64,000 nt of DNA from DATBHM01 sp963772375 (GCA_963772375.1 CAVYXG010000001.1:1054001-1118000), one strand, 5' to 3'; shown: positions 23,600 through 32,255, numbered from the stretch's first letter. Notes: generated from the letters alone by a model not told the origin. Made by a program: numbers and translations.

Positions 23600-24154
23600 T
23601 CACCGGGCCGGTGGCCCGGCGTCGACGACGAGCCGCTCGGAACGGGGCGGGCTGGGCTCCTGTGGGCTTGGCGGGACTGGTCCCCGTGGGAACGCCGACG
23701 GGTCGAACTGCTTCGACGGGTTCGGGTCCTGGAAGTATTGGGCCAAGGCGCGCACCATCACCCTGAACTCCTTAGCCGTGAGATAGCACTTCATCCGATT
23801 GACGAGCGCAGCCGCGAGAACCACGGAGGACTCGTCGCGCGGAGTGGCATGCTCCCACTCGGCGTACAGCGGACTCCGTCGATCGACCAAGTCGAGTTTC
23901 ACCCCTGTGTAGGCACAGGTGAATCCTCGGTCAGGATCCCACCGCTCGCACATGTGCTTGAAACGGGCCGCCTTGTTGCCCTTCAGCCTCGGCCGGTACA
24001 CGCTGCGGCACACTTCGCAGAGGAAGCCGTTCTTGACCGACTCGCCCCCGCAGATTCGGCACCTCCGCGACGGCAATCTATACGCGGGATCATCACATCG
24101 CTGCTGACGACCCCGAGGTGAAGGAGAAACGGGCTGGGATCGGCTCATGATCAA
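23600..24154 (-). CDS. HNH-like protein with N-terminal zinc ribbon
   Basis: This encodes 184 residues. Residues about 31-52 form a CxxC...CxxC zinc ribbon (CRICGG, CEVCRSVYRPR). The central part, FTCAYTGVKLDL ... EWEHATPRDESS ... ALVNRMKCYLTAKEF, has the order of an HNH-type nuclease fold: a zinc-binding-like Cys, a Glu/His pair and an Asn/Lys helix. The C-terminal 40 residues are proline-rich and disordered. I infer a nuclease or DNA-binding role; the catalytic assignment is uncertain because the canonical second and third histidines are not evident. It is a single gene between ung (convergent) and the HEPN-like pair. Confidence 0.6.
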   Translation of the reverse strand: MIMSRSQPVSPSPRGRQQRCDDPAYRLPSRRCRICGGESVKNGFLCEVCRSVYRPRLKGNKAARFKHMCERWDPDRGFTCAYTGVKLDLVDRRSPLYAEWEHATPRDESSVVLAAALVNRMKCYLTAKEFRVMVRALAQYFQDPNPSKQFDPSAFPRGPVPPSPQEPSPPRSERLVVDAGPPAR

Positions 24155-24261
24155 CTCTAGTCTCGCAAGGCACGGTCCGCGGCAAGCGCGGCCTCGAGGA
24201 CATCAAGGTCCCGTGCGTCTTCCGGATATCACGTGGTGCCAGAGGGTGCTCAAGCTCTCCC

Positions 24262-25593
24262 TCACGTGCGCCGAGGGACCCAAACCTCAGGCGGAACCAA
24301 CGGCTCGACGGGACCAACTGCGTTGATGACCTCTTCGAACGTGCCAACCGAAATCGTCTCTACCGGGCATGCGGCACAGAGGCCCGAGAGCGAGCAGTTC
24401 GGATTGCGAACTCCTCCAGGACCACGTACGTGGGCGTATGCATCGAAAGGATGGTCCGCTCGAATCACGTGCCATGTCCCGACGCGCGCGGCGCCAGTCA
24501 GCCCAGCCGCGACCTCGGGGCGCCTCGGGAGTTCGACCTCGTCACCATGAACTCGGATGAGAAACAGCCGATCGAGCGGGTCGACCTCATCGCCTTGGGG
24601 CCGCTCCGTGCGCAGCCAAGCAAGCGCTTCATCCCATGTCCCAGGACCCCAACAGCTTTCGGCTGGGAAGGTTGTGGTTTCGAAGCGCGAATCGAACTCC
24701 CACAGACCGTCATCTTGTGGAACCGCGCGCAGGATGATGTATGTCCAGCCTCGCTCGTCTTCCGACATGGACCCAAGCTGATCGGCCCGAGGAAGAGCAC
24801 GCGTGCCGGTCCTCTCGTCCCAACACAGCGCACAAATCTCTCGAGCAACCGGAGCCGGATAGAGCCGGCCGCCCGCTGTTGGAGATCCCCACAGATGATT
24901 GATGATCTCCGCGAGATCGCGAATCGAGCGTGCTGAGTCTACCGGTGTGATTAGCCCGTACGACGAGGGATGAGCCACTCGATTGCGCATGCGAACGTAG
25001 ACTTCATCCAGCCGCCGCGTTCTCTGGCCGCGCAGGAGCCCCTCGCTGCGCGCCCACTCAAGGAGACCCGGAAATGTCGGCCGGAAGGCCACAACCTCGC
25101 CATTGCGCAGCTTCAGTTTCCATCTTTGGCCATGGCCCCCGCCCCGACGGAGCGCTTCGTAGACCTCATCGAAGCTCTTCACGAGGAGGCCGACCTCTTT
25201 CCCATGCTTGTCTACGACCGTCACATTGCCCGCGTAGCACTGAACGAACCGCTCACGCAGCGCCTGATCGAAGACGAGGAGAGATTGATCATCCGCCGCT
25301 GTGTACAGCTCGTAGCAGAAGACGCCGTAGGTGTGTAGTTGTCGAAGTCTCTCGAAACTCCGGCGGGTATCTTCCGGGACAGCGGGCATGAGATCGGAGC
25401 GGCTGATCGCCTCTTGCTGAAATCGGGCCGCAGCCTCGGGGGTCAAGATGTGACCCCCAGTGCTCAGGCCGAGCGGCGTGAAGCGTTGTACGCGCTCATC
25501 GACCTGGGTCAGTTGTGCGATGGCCTGAGTCTCCACGGCGCTGACAGCGTACTCGTGCGCATCCGAGCTAAACGGGTCTTGGTCAGGGAGCAC
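24262..25593 (-). CDS. HEPN-motif protein 1, hypothetical
   Basis: This 443-residue protein is of unknown family. The stretch VRMRNRVAHPSSYG (residues about 200-213) has the R-x4-6-H signature of HEPN ribonucleases (Arg203-Asn204-x3-His208) in a predicted helical context. The following segment has CALC at about residue 256 and a C-terminal NPNCSLSGLCAACP cysteine cluster that could bind metal. It lies 39 bases after a second HEPN-like gene in the same direction. HEPN proteins are frequent RNA-cleaving effectors in phage defence and toxin-antitoxin systems, so a defence role is plausible but inferred. Confidence 0.6.
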   Translation of the reverse strand: MLPDQDPFSSDAHEYAVSAVETQAIAQLTQVDERVQRFTPLGLSTGGHILTPEAAARFQQEAISRSDLMPAVPEDTRRSFERLRQLHTYGVFCYELYTAADDQSLLVFDQALRERFVQCYAGNVTVVDKHGKEVGLLVKSFDEVYEALRRGGGHGQRWKLKLRNGEVVAFRPTFPGLLEWARSEGLLRGQRTRRLDEVYVRMRNRVAHPSSYGLITPVDSARSIRDLAEIINHLWGSPTAGGRLYPAPVAREICALCWDERTGTRALPRADQLGSMSEDERGWTYIILRAVPQDDGLWEFDSRFETTTFPAESCWGPGTWDEALAWLRTERPQGDEVDPLDRLFLIRVHGDEVELPRRPEVAAGLTGAARVGTWHVIRADHPFDAYAHVRGPGGVRNPNCSLSGLCAACPVETISVGTFEEVINAVGPVEPLVPPEVWVPRRT

Positions 25594-25632
25594 GGTCTCG
25601 AATGGACCGCTCGGGGCGATCGATGGGCTCAG

Positions 25633-26874
25633 TCAGCCCGGCGCAGGGATACCGTGCTTGAGCGCCAACTCAAGCAACTTCCTACAGGCAAGCCTCAGGC
25701 GGAAGACGACGCCGAAAAAGCTATCTCGGCTCTGAGGCGAACTGAGGCTGAAAAGGCCCGGGGGGTAGAAGGCGCCAGCGAACACCTCCGTCCCGTGCAG
25801 GTTGCCAGCATGCGCGGTCTTGGAGCGCGTCCTGTAGGTGGCCGTTAGCTCGGCAGCCTCGTCAGGCGTGACGACGTGCCCCAGGGCCGATCGGAACCGC
25901 TCAACGCTGCCTTGTGTGGCACCGCATATGTTGCAGTGCTTCAAGCGGACGAGCCGAGCGCCCAAGGTCTCGATGGCCCCTACGTAGGCGACGTTCGCCA
26001 ACGAGGGGTGCTCATGCTGGATGGCCATCCCTTCCTGATAGATCGCGAGTGCGTGGCCAAGTTCGGGGTCCTCGTCCAGGCGCGTCCAGGCGCGTGTGAT
26101 CCAGTCAGGCACGTCCACCGATGTCTTGAGAAGATTGTGACTCGACGCCTCGTCCGGCGTGTCCCACCAGGCATGATCGGGCACGTTCATTGTGCCGTGC
26201 GGCATTGCCTGAGGCGCTTCGCGAACCGTCCAGTTACGGTCCCACGCCACGGTGAGCAGGCCACACAAACGGTGGAGTTCGAATCCCGCGACTCTGACCG
26301 CCGCGAACCAGTCGTACCCCGGCGCAGTGCCCTCGACGATGACCGGCCAAGACCAGCGCTTGGACCGCTGACGAAGCGAGGGCTGCGCGCCATCGGTCCA
26401 CTCGTCAAACCGCACACCGCCACTTCGAAGATTCAATGGACCAGCGCTTGTCTCGCCTTGGAAGTGCTGATCGCCGCCCTCAAGGCTCGATCGTGGCCCG
26501 ATGACGGCAGCCCACGCGAACTCCGTCTGGCTCTTGCCGATGGCAGCCCCGGCGGCTTGAGTCGCTTCGATCCAGGGCTGGATCGCCGACTCATGAGGGG
26601 GCCCCTCACCCGCGACCAGAACATACATCCCGTGATCTAGGAGGATGAGGCGCAAGCGCGACCTCAAGGCGGACGTGTCGCTCCCGACCTCGTAGGCCCT
26701 GATTGGAAGAGCAGGCGTCGGCTCGGCAGTTCCAACTGAGAAGTTACCGTCGACCCGATCGGCCAAGGCAGCCCTTAGGTGGTGCAGCCACTCGTCGCCC
26801 TCCTGAGGCCACGAGATCGGAAGTTCCCTTCCGAAGGGATCTACGAGCCACGGATCGACCAGCCGTCTATCCAT
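25633..26874 (-). CDS. HEPN-motif protein 2 (ApeA-like C-terminus), hypothetical
   Basis: This encodes 413 residues. The C-terminal part has the layout of ApeA/swt1-type HEPN domains: a helix VAYVGAIETLGARLVRL (about 295-311), CNIC (314-317), and TYRTRSKTAHAG, where Arg350-x4-His355 matches the HEPN R-x4-6-H ribonuclease motif. The N-terminal 200 residues look alpha/beta and may be a sensor. The ATG at 26874 lacks a strong Shine-Dalgarno. It and the downstream HEPN-like gene form a two-gene unit, divergent from an RNase-H-like/kinase pair. Confidence 0.62.
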   Translation of the reverse strand: MDRRLVDPWLVDPFGRELPISWPQEGDEWLHHLRAALADRVDGNFSVGTAEPTPALPIRAYEVGSDTSALRSRLRLILLDHGMYVLVAGEGPPHESAIQPWIEATQAAGAAIGKSQTEFAWAAVIGPRSSLEGGDQHFQGETSAGPLNLRSGGVRFDEWTDGAQPSLRQRSKRWSWPVIVEGTAPGYDWFAAVRVAGFELHRLCGLLTVAWDRNWTVREAPQAMPHGTMNVPDHAWWDTPDEASSHNLLKTSVDVPDWITRAWTRLDEDPELGHALAIYQEGMAIQHEHPSLANVAYVGAIETLGARLVRLKHCNICGATQGSVERFRSALGHVVTPDEAAELTATYRTRSKTAHAGNLHGTEVFAGAFYPPGLFSLSSPQSRDSFFGVVFRLRLACRKLLELALKHGIPAPG

Positions 26875-27263
26875 GGCTCAGAACATAGCGGCTGTCGGAA
26901 TGGCCGCCACGGCGCTCGACGCCCCAATCGCGAGCTGGATGCGGTCGGTGTGCGGCCAGCAGTTCACCCATGCCAAGGATCTCTGGCTCTCGAGAGCGAA
27001 GGCTTGCCGCGAGTTCTCGGAGTTCTCGGCAGGTCGCACCGACACGTCGGGATCGGTCGCCGAACATGCGAGCCTTTGCCTCCGGCTGCCGTGCGTGAAC
27101 CTGGCTCCGCAACCCGGTCATGCCCTCGTCCCGGCGGGGGCAGTCGCCTGGCAGCCTTCTCGAATGGCTCAAGGGCGACAACTACGCTGAAGCTTGGGTC
27201 GCGTATCCTCTTCCTCTCCCCGGGGCGTTCAGATTCTGGCAAAATCTTGGTTATGGAGGGCGG
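26875..27263. other. Divergent promoter region between HEPN pair and RNase-H-like/kinase pair
   Basis: There is no supported gene in these 389 bases. Competing frames on both strands overlap completely and lack ribosome sites and recognisable content. A GGAGG just before 27264 belongs to the next gene. Promoters for both directions must lie here, but I cannot place them confidently. Confidence 0.4.
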
Positions 27264-27710
27264 ATGCTGGTAGTCGGCGTTCGATGCGCAAAGGACAAGC
27301 TCGACTGGGCAGTCGTCGAGGGTGAAGATCGGACCTCGGCCTCCGTCGTGGAACACCAACAAACACCCATCCCTGCGGGATCAAGAAGTGAACAACTGGG
27401 GTGGGTCCGCAAGGAGGTTCTGGAACTCTTGGAGCGCCACCCCGTCGATGGTGCCGCGGTTCGAGTCGCTGAGAGCGGGGGCCAGTCGGTCAGCCTCGGG
27501 CGGGCTGAGGTCGAGGGAGTTGTTCAGGAGGCGTTCGCCTCTGGGGGCATCCCCCCAGCCCGACACCTTGCCGTAACCATCCGCGGGGCCTTTGGTGCCC
27601 ACAATAATGCTGAGCTGAAACCCGCCCTGAATGATGTACCGGCCATCAAGGGAACAGCAGCCAGCCGCAGGGAGCCTGTTGTTTCGGCGGTAGCCCTCCT
27701 TCCGAAGTAG
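27264..27710 (+). CDS. RNase-H-fold-like (RuvC-like) small protein
   Basis: This encodes 148 residues from ATG 27264, which has GGAGG four bases upstream. The opening MLVVGVRCAKDKLDWAVVEG looks like the first beta-hairpin of the RNase H/actin fold, with Asp12 as possible catalytic residue. A glutamate follows in VRVAESGGQSVSLGRAEVEG, resembling the second acidic strand and helix of RuvC/YqgF-type proteins. The rest is compatible with the fold, but this is a pattern judgement only. The stop lies three bases before the kinase ATG, so the pair is almost certainly co-translated. Function unknown. Confidence 0.6.
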   Translation: MLVVGVRCAKDKLDWAVVEGEDRTSASVVEHQQTPIPAGSRSEQLGWVRKEVLELLERHPVDGAAVRVAESGGQSVSLGRAEVEGVVQEAFASGGIPPARHLAVTIRGAFGAHNNAELKPALNDVPAIKGTAASRREPVVSAVALLPK

Positions 27711-27713
27711 ACC

Positions 27714-28748
27714 ATGCCGTACAAGCAGATCGCGTGCCTCGGAACTGGTTTCTTCGGGGAGGTCTGGCTCGAAGAAGACGCTGCTCTCAACCGTCAGTGC
27801 GCAGCCAAGCGCCTCAATCCGGCCCGCCTCCCCCCTGGCCACGTGTTCGCGGAGGCACACGCGATGCTTGGCGCCGAACACGACAACGTCGTCCGGGTGT
27901 ATTCCGCCGACATCGAAGGTGGGATCCCGGTCATTCGGATGGAGTACCTGCCCGCCGGAAGCATCGCCGATCGCTATAAGGGCGAGCCAGCACCCGTGGC
28001 TGAAGCCCTTCACGCCGTGGAAGAGGCTTGTAGGGGCGTGGAGGCGCTTCACGCCCGTGGCGCCCTCCATCGCGATATCAAGCCTGCGAATCTCTTGATT
28101 GGCGAGGGCGAGCGCATCAAGGTGTCTGACTTCGGGCTGGCGTGTGAGCTGGCTAACCTCGCGGGCGCTCCGCCCTGGGGTTACACCGAGCATCTTCCGC
28201 CGGAGGCCATTGCAGGAGCCGGAGCAATCGACACGGTCGCTGGAGATGTCTACGCGCTCGGCGTCACGTTGTATCGCCTACTCAACGGCGACAAGGTGAT
28301 GAGAGGGGCCGCCACGCCCGGGACAGACCTGCACGCTCTCATTGCCGCTGGGAAGTATCCAAACCGGTCGATGTGGGGACTCCACATCCATGACCGCTTG
28401 CGGAGAATCACACGAAAGGCCATGCACCCGAATCCCGATCATCGTTACGCGTCAGCAAACGAACTGCGCCATGCCATTGAAGGCGGTCGGCCGGCGGTCT
28501 CTTGGGTACCGGTACCAGTCGCTCGGCTGGACAGAGTCTGGGAAGGGGTCGCGGCAGATGGGCAGTCACATTGGCGGGCTCGCTTGGGCCCCAACCAACA
28601 CGGCACGTACGTCTTCGAGCTCGAGCGTCAACGCCCCGGGGGGCAGTTCCGGAGAAGTCGGGCTGATAGCCTGACGAGCGATGGTCTCAAAGAGGCGATA
28701 GCACATGCTGCCACTGTTCTTCAGCGTGTCGCATCGACGGCTCAGTAG
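27714..28748 (+). CDS. Ser/Thr protein kinase (soluble)
   Basis: This is a 344-residue Hanks-type kinase with all key motifs: glycine loop LGTGFFGEVWLEE, Lys32 in AAKRL, HRDIKPANLL (119-128, catalytic Asp121), DFG (139-141) and a P+1-like YTEHLPPEAI. The kinase domain ends near residue 260. The C-terminal 80 residues (VPVARLDRVWEGVA onwards) are a separate small domain, and there is no transmembrane helix or PASTA repeat. Paired kinase/accessory genes are common in defence islands. Its 3' end overlaps, tail to tail, a small gene on the other strand (28566-28898). The substrate is unknown; the RNase-H-like neighbour is an obvious candidate. Confidence 0.92.
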   Translation: MPYKQIACLGTGFFGEVWLEEDAALNRQCAAKRLNPARLPPGHVFAEAHAMLGAEHDNVVRVYSADIEGGIPVIRMEYLPAGSIADRYKGEPAPVAEALHAVEEACRGVEALHARGALHRDIKPANLLIGEGERIKVSDFGLACELANLAGAPPWGYTEHLPPEAIAGAGAIDTVAGDVYALGVTLYRLLNGDKVMRGAATPGTDLHALIAAGKYPNRSMWGLHIHDRLRRITRKAMHPNPDHRYASANELRHAIEGGRPAVSWVPVPVARLDRVWEGVAADGQSHWRARLGPNQHGTYVFELERQRPGGQFRRSRADSLTSDGLKEAIAHAATVLQRVASTAQ

Positions 28749-28898
28749 GCTCACTTGGTCGCGGCGAAAGGCAACTAGGTTCCTCAAGCTCGCCACGACG
28801 GGGTCGATAAGGTTTGCGGGCATCTGCTCGACATGGGTGACAGCGAGTGCGAACCCGGTGTCATATATCCCCCGGATTTCCTCCTCTACCGTCGCCAT
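28566..28898 (-). CDS. Small hypothetical protein, antisense-overlapping the kinase end
   Basis: This encodes 110 residues, predicted helical (MATVEEEIRGIYDTGFALAV, MPANLIDPVVASLRNLVAF). The ATG at 28898 has GAGGAG six bases upstream. It follows the CBASS-like operon in the same direction after a 57-base gap, so it may be its last gene. Its last 183 bases are antisense to the kinase gene, which is unusual for two real genes. Its composition is believable and no other frame covers 28749-28898, but it could still be spurious. Confidence 0.5.
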   Translation of the reverse strand: MATVEEEIRGIYDTGFALAVTHVEQMPANLIDPVVASLRNLVAFRRDQVSLLSRRCDTLKNSGSMCYRLFETIARQAISPTSPELPPGALTLELEDVRAVLVGAQASPPM

Positions 28899-28955
28899 TC
28901 CTGACTCCTCAGCACTCCAGTCTACGTTGCGCGGCGGAGGCGCGGGACGTTGATG

Positions 28956-29489
28956 TTAGCCCACCCTCACGAGCCGCCCCCTGGCGAGGCCGTCGGCGGT
29001 CAATAGCCAGGCATAGATTCTCGGGCTGGTCCATGGAGAATCGGCCCGCACCCAATATCCCCTTCGAAGCACGACAAGGGAGAGGAACTGCCGGAACCCC
29101 AAGACCGGCTCGCCCAGATTCACCTCATATGACCTGATATCAGTCGAGCTGGGGAGTGGGTTGCCTCGAAGGTGTGTATGCCACTCGCCGATCCAGACGC
29201 TACCGTCCGTTTCAAATGCGTCAAGGGCAAGTTGCTGCGCATACGCATAGTCGCGACGGAAGAAGCGCGGTTCACGTTCGGCAGCAGGCCCGGGGCCGCC
29301 CACATGATGAATACGCGGTCCGGTGCCGGCCTTCCCCTGGAAGGCATCCTCGCCGAGCAGGATTCCGCCGGTTTCCAGACCGTCAGCGCTAAGGGCTGCC
29401 TGGCGCTTGATCACGCCCAAGAGCTGCGGTGAGCAGTAGATCGCAGGACCTATGCTCCTGGGTCTCAGAGCCGAGAACAAGTGGGGCAT
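28956..29489 (-). CDS. cap3: JAB/JAMM isopeptidase (CBASS Cap3-like)
   Basis: This encodes about 177 residues from ATG 29489. The JAMM zinc protease motif is intact: Glu39 in GLETGGILLG, then His104-x-His106-x10-Asp117 in EWHTHLRGNPLPSSTD. In type II CBASS this enzyme (Cap3) removes conjugated cyclase and opposes Cap2. The 5' end overlaps the 3' end of the E1 gene by about 25 bases. The upstream start (29561) is possible but adds a basic, non-homologous tail lying deeper inside the E1 gene. A bacterial isopeptidase beside separate E1, E2 and CD-NTase genes fixes the system type well. Confidence 0.88.
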   Translation of the reverse strand: MPHLFSALRPRSIGPAIYCSPQLLGVIKRQAALSADGLETGGILLGEDAFQGKAGTGPRIHHVGGPGPAAEREPRFFRRDYAYAQQLALDAFETDGSVWIGEWHTHLRGNPLPSSTDIRSYEVNLGEPVLGFRQFLSLVVLRRGYWVRADSPWTSPRIYAWLLTADGLARGRLVRVG

Positions 29490-30703
29490 CCATCGACGGG
29501 TCGACTGACGGGAAGCCAACGGATCTGACCTGCGCGATCCAGATCGAAGGGTGGCGCCCACCCTGGTTCCGGGCGCAGCGATACGATGGCGTGGTCCCCG
29601 GGAAGGCGCTGGTCCGGGTGACCGCTGCTTTCGAGGATCGTCGCGACGGATACCTTGGCACCAAGGTCACCAACCAACTGGAGGTCCCCGCCAACTGCGG
29701 TCATGGCACGATGGTGAGTCCCCGTTCCGTAAGGCATGTCCACGATGGGTTCGGGATCCATTTGGCCTGCCTCACGCATGCGCCTCCGCTGGCAGTCCAA
29801 GCAGCCGACACGCGGACCAGGCCGAAGGCGGATCACCTCGCCGAAGGCACCCTCTCCCAGCACGCAAGTGAGGACAACCGAGACGTCGCTCCCGAAGGCC
29901 AAGTGACTCGTCACCAGCCTCGACTCCACTCCGTCGGAACAGCAGAGGACCACGGCGCTTGCCGCAAACAGCGGGCGCATTAGATCTGCCCCGTCCACCA
30001 CACTGTGGGGGTACGTCAGGATGTCGAGGTACGGGAAGCGCTCCAGTAGAACATCCCGGACAGCTTGCACTTTGGGGCGACCAACCCATTTCCGCGGACT
30101 TCGGTGCCGAACGAGGTTGTGCGGGAGCAGTCGGTCCGGATCCACGAGGGCAATGCGATGTACCCCGTAAGCTGCGAGCGCCTCGCTCGCATGACTGCCG
30201 ATGCTTCCGACGCCGACGACGGTTACGAGGGCCGTCGCTAGATCCTCCGTTGGCCAAGCTGCGCCCAGGTCGACAGTGCGGTCAGGGTCCTCGGGCGCGA
30301 TCACAGCCGGGACCGGATCAGCCCCACCGTGCTCCACGAGCCACCCTCCCACCTCAGGCTTGTCGTCGCGGATGGCAAGTGTGATGACGGGCATCATTGA
30401 GCCGACCGGCGCGGCTCGCCATCCCTGAACATGTTCCCGAAGAAACGCCAACGCGATCGCCGACTGCTGGCGACGGAGTTGGTACCAGACCTGATTCACC
30501 TCAGCATCGACGCGATACCAAACTCCCTGAGCATCCACTCCGTAAGGAGACGTGTAATGGTCTCGCACGAATCCCTGCAGCACTCTCGCGGGATTCCCGT
30601 CTCCTTCCGACAGTCCCACCGCGACGAAGACGTTGTCCACCCTGTCGACTGCGAACCATAGGTAACCCCAAGCGGCTTGCGTCGCAAGAATGCTGTCAAC
30701 CAC
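29465..30703 (-). CDS. E1-like (ThiF-fold) ubiquitin-activating protein (CBASS)
   Basis: This encodes 412 residues. A 150-residue N-terminal domain of unknown type precedes a Rossmann E1 core: GVGSIGSHASEALAAYG (Gly164/166/169), the acidic nucleotide/ribose residue in ALVDPDRLLPHNLVRH, Cys301-LDC-304 and Cys406-PTC-409 as zinc ligands, and Cys280 as candidate catalytic cysteine. In standard type II CBASS, Cap2 is a single E2-E1 fusion. Here E1 is separate from the E2-like gene 26 bases upstream. It is expected to adenylate the C-terminus of the CD-NTase and pass it to E2. The GTG start at 30703 has no clear Shine-Dalgarno; the reading may start slightly differently. Confidence 0.88.
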   Translation of the reverse strand: MVDSILATQAAWGYLWFAVDRVDNVFVAVGLSEGDGNPARVLQGFVRDHYTSPYGVDAQGVWYRVDAEVNQVWYQLRRQQSAIALAFLREHVQGWRAAPVGSMMPVITLAIRDDKPEVGGWLVEHGGADPVPAVIAPEDPDRTVDLGAAWPTEDLATALVTVVGVGSIGSHASEALAAYGVHRIALVDPDRLLPHNLVRHRSPRKWVGRPKVQAVRDVLLERFPYLDILTYPHSVVDGADLMRPLFAASAVVLCCSDGVESRLVTSHLAFGSDVSVVLTCVLGEGAFGEVIRLRPGPRVGCLDCQRRRMREAGQMDPEPIVDMPYGTGTHHRAMTAVGGDLQLVGDLGAKVSVATILESSGHPDQRLPGDHAIVSLRPEPGWAPPFDLDRAGQIRWLPVSRPVDGCPTCSRL

Positions 30704-30729
30704 CTGCTCGGGGACAATCAGTAGCGGCT

Positions 30730-31257
30730 CTACTGGTCGTCACCGCCTTTCGGAACCAGGAGGTGATCGATGCTGTTGTCCGTGGCAATGCCAGCCTCAG
30801 TCATCGCGTCGATCACTCCCTCTCGCAGCAGCAGGAACTCAAGGAACCATCCGGCGGCCTTGATTACGAGCTGATCGATGGTCTCACGTCCAGTCCACTC
30901 GAGCACTTCTTGGAGCAAGCAGAGGGAACCATCCCCCATGACGTGCCACTGCCGCATGGTGCGAACATGGAGGTCTGGCACAGGATCCATTGGCATCACT
31001 GCAGGCACAGCAACCGGATGAGCCGGGCTGCACCGGACCTCGACAGAGAACCTCCTCCCCTTCAAGAAGTCATCGAGTCGCGGAGGGCGGTCGCGCTCGA
31101 AAGGCCACACAGGGCATAGCCCTTGCCAGCCACCACTAGTCATCCCCTGCATGTCTTTCTGCCAGGCCAACTCAGGAGCGACCACGCTCATGCGTTCCAG
31201 CTCAAGCTCGAGCCTCCGAGGATCGGCTTCATACCAGCGAACCGGGATCAGCTCCAT
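30730..31257 (-). CDS. E2-like conjugating protein (CBASS)
   Basis: This encodes 175 residues from ATG 31257, overlapping the CD-NTase stop by ten bases. The fold pattern fits bacterial E2 (UBC-like) proteins: a PVWPFERDRPP strand region, then the active site WHVMGDGSLCLLQ with Cys113 as the thioester cysteine, then a helical tail (LVIKAAGWFLEFLLLREGV). In type II CBASS the E2 step transfers the cyclase C-terminus to target proteins. The 85-codon frame extension upstream lies inside the CD-NTase gene and is arginine-rich noise. The separate gene makes this a split version of Cap2. Confidence 0.8.
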   Translation of the reverse strand: MELIPVRWYEADPRRLELELERMSVVAPELAWQKDMQGMTSGGWQGLCPVWPFERDRPPRLDDFLKGRRFSVEVRCSPAHPVAVPAVMPMDPVPDLHVRTMRQWHVMGDGSLCLLQEVLEWTGRETIDQLVIKAAGWFLEFLLLREGVIDAMTEAGIATDNSIDHLLVPKGGDDQ

Positions 31258-32255
31258 TTGCCCCCCTGAGGGGTATCGCGTATCGGCCGGGGCGCAATGA
31301 AGGCCGGGGCGATCATTCCTGCGACTTGCTTCTTCTTGCATCCATCTGGAGGCTCCGGGAACAGGTCCCCCAGCACTTCTCGCCACTCGCAGATCGCGGC
31401 GTCGGTGTTGCCGGCTCTCTCGGCTGCAAGAGCCCGATACGCACCGTCCGAGGCCTTCTGGAGATGACCCTTCACCGTGGCCGTGTCCAAGTCGGGCTGG
31501 ATGACACCGCACAGTTGCGCCGGATCCTCGATCGGTCTGTCGATCGCCACCACAGAAGATGTGAAGAACCGTGACAAAGCTTCCGGCCGATGCTCCCCAG
31601 TCCCCGTGAAGTACGAGTCCGGGATGCAGTTGTACGCGAGTACCTCGACCGCAAGCGAGATCATGCCTGCGTTCGCCACGTTACTGTTCCAGTGCTTCAG
31701 AACGCGGACGAGAGGGACGAAGCGGTTCCATCTAGCGTGCCGCACCTTGACCCTCTGGATCAGGTCCCGAGGGTCCGTTTCTATCCATGCCCGCGACTCC
31801 GCTTCGGGTATGAGCAGGTGACCCTGCTGGCTCGGAACAGCCGGAGTGACGTCGACAGTGAAGGCGTTGTCATCATCGGGATCGTCAAGGAAGCACTTGA
31901 CTGTATGGTTGCGTGGCGAAGCGAGACGGACCTCCTTCGCTATGGTGCCTTCGGCGACTCCCAGTGTCTCCTTCACGCGATCTGCGACCTGCTTGAGGGC
32001 CCGCTCTGCAGAAGTTCCTGGCGAGCCCCACTCGGGGTATACCTCAGGGTCGTACACGACGACGTAGTCGACGTCGTTTATGGGATCCAGCATGGTTCCC
32101 CTCGCCAAGGAACCGCTCGGGAACCGCTCCTTCATCCCGGGCTCTTCAGCGAACGCATCACGGACTAGGTCTCGGCGCTCCTGTGCCTTCAGGACTTGCC
32201 GTTCTTCGGCATTGACAGAGGCCTGGAAGGCGTTGAACGCCTCGGTGAGGTCCAT
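31248..32255 (-). CDS. CD-NTase nucleotidyltransferase (CBASS cyclase)
   Basis: This 335-residue member of the OAS-like CD-NTase family makes cyclic oligonucleotides upon phage infection. The Pol-beta active site is complete: GSLARGT (Gly48-Ser49), Asp61 and Asp63 in INDVDYVVVYD, and the third acidic residue Asp135 in AFTVDVTPAV. The helical C-terminal half (RVLKHWNSNV and later) is typical. ATG 32255 has GAGGAG five bases upstream. The C-terminus ends in TPQGGKWS; in type II CBASS a glycine-containing tail is the conjugation site of Cap2, although here the last residues are Lys-Trp-Ser. First gene of the operon. Confidence 0.92.
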   Translation of the reverse strand: MDLTEAFNAFQASVNAEERQVLKAQERRDLVRDAFAEEPGMKERFPSGSLARGTMLDPINDVDYVVVYDPEVYPEWGSPGTSAERALKQVADRVKETLGVAEGTIAKEVRLASPRNHTVKCFLDDPDDDNAFTVDVTPAVPSQQGHLLIPEAESRAWIETDPRDLIQRVKVRHARWNRFVPLVRVLKHWNSNVANAGMISLAVEVLAYNCIPDSYFTGTGEHRPEALSRFFTSSVVAIDRPIEDPAQLCGVIQPDLDTATVKGHLQKASDGAYRALAAERAGNTDAAICEWREVLGDLFPEPPDGCKKKQVAGMIAPAFIAPRPIRDTPQGGKWS

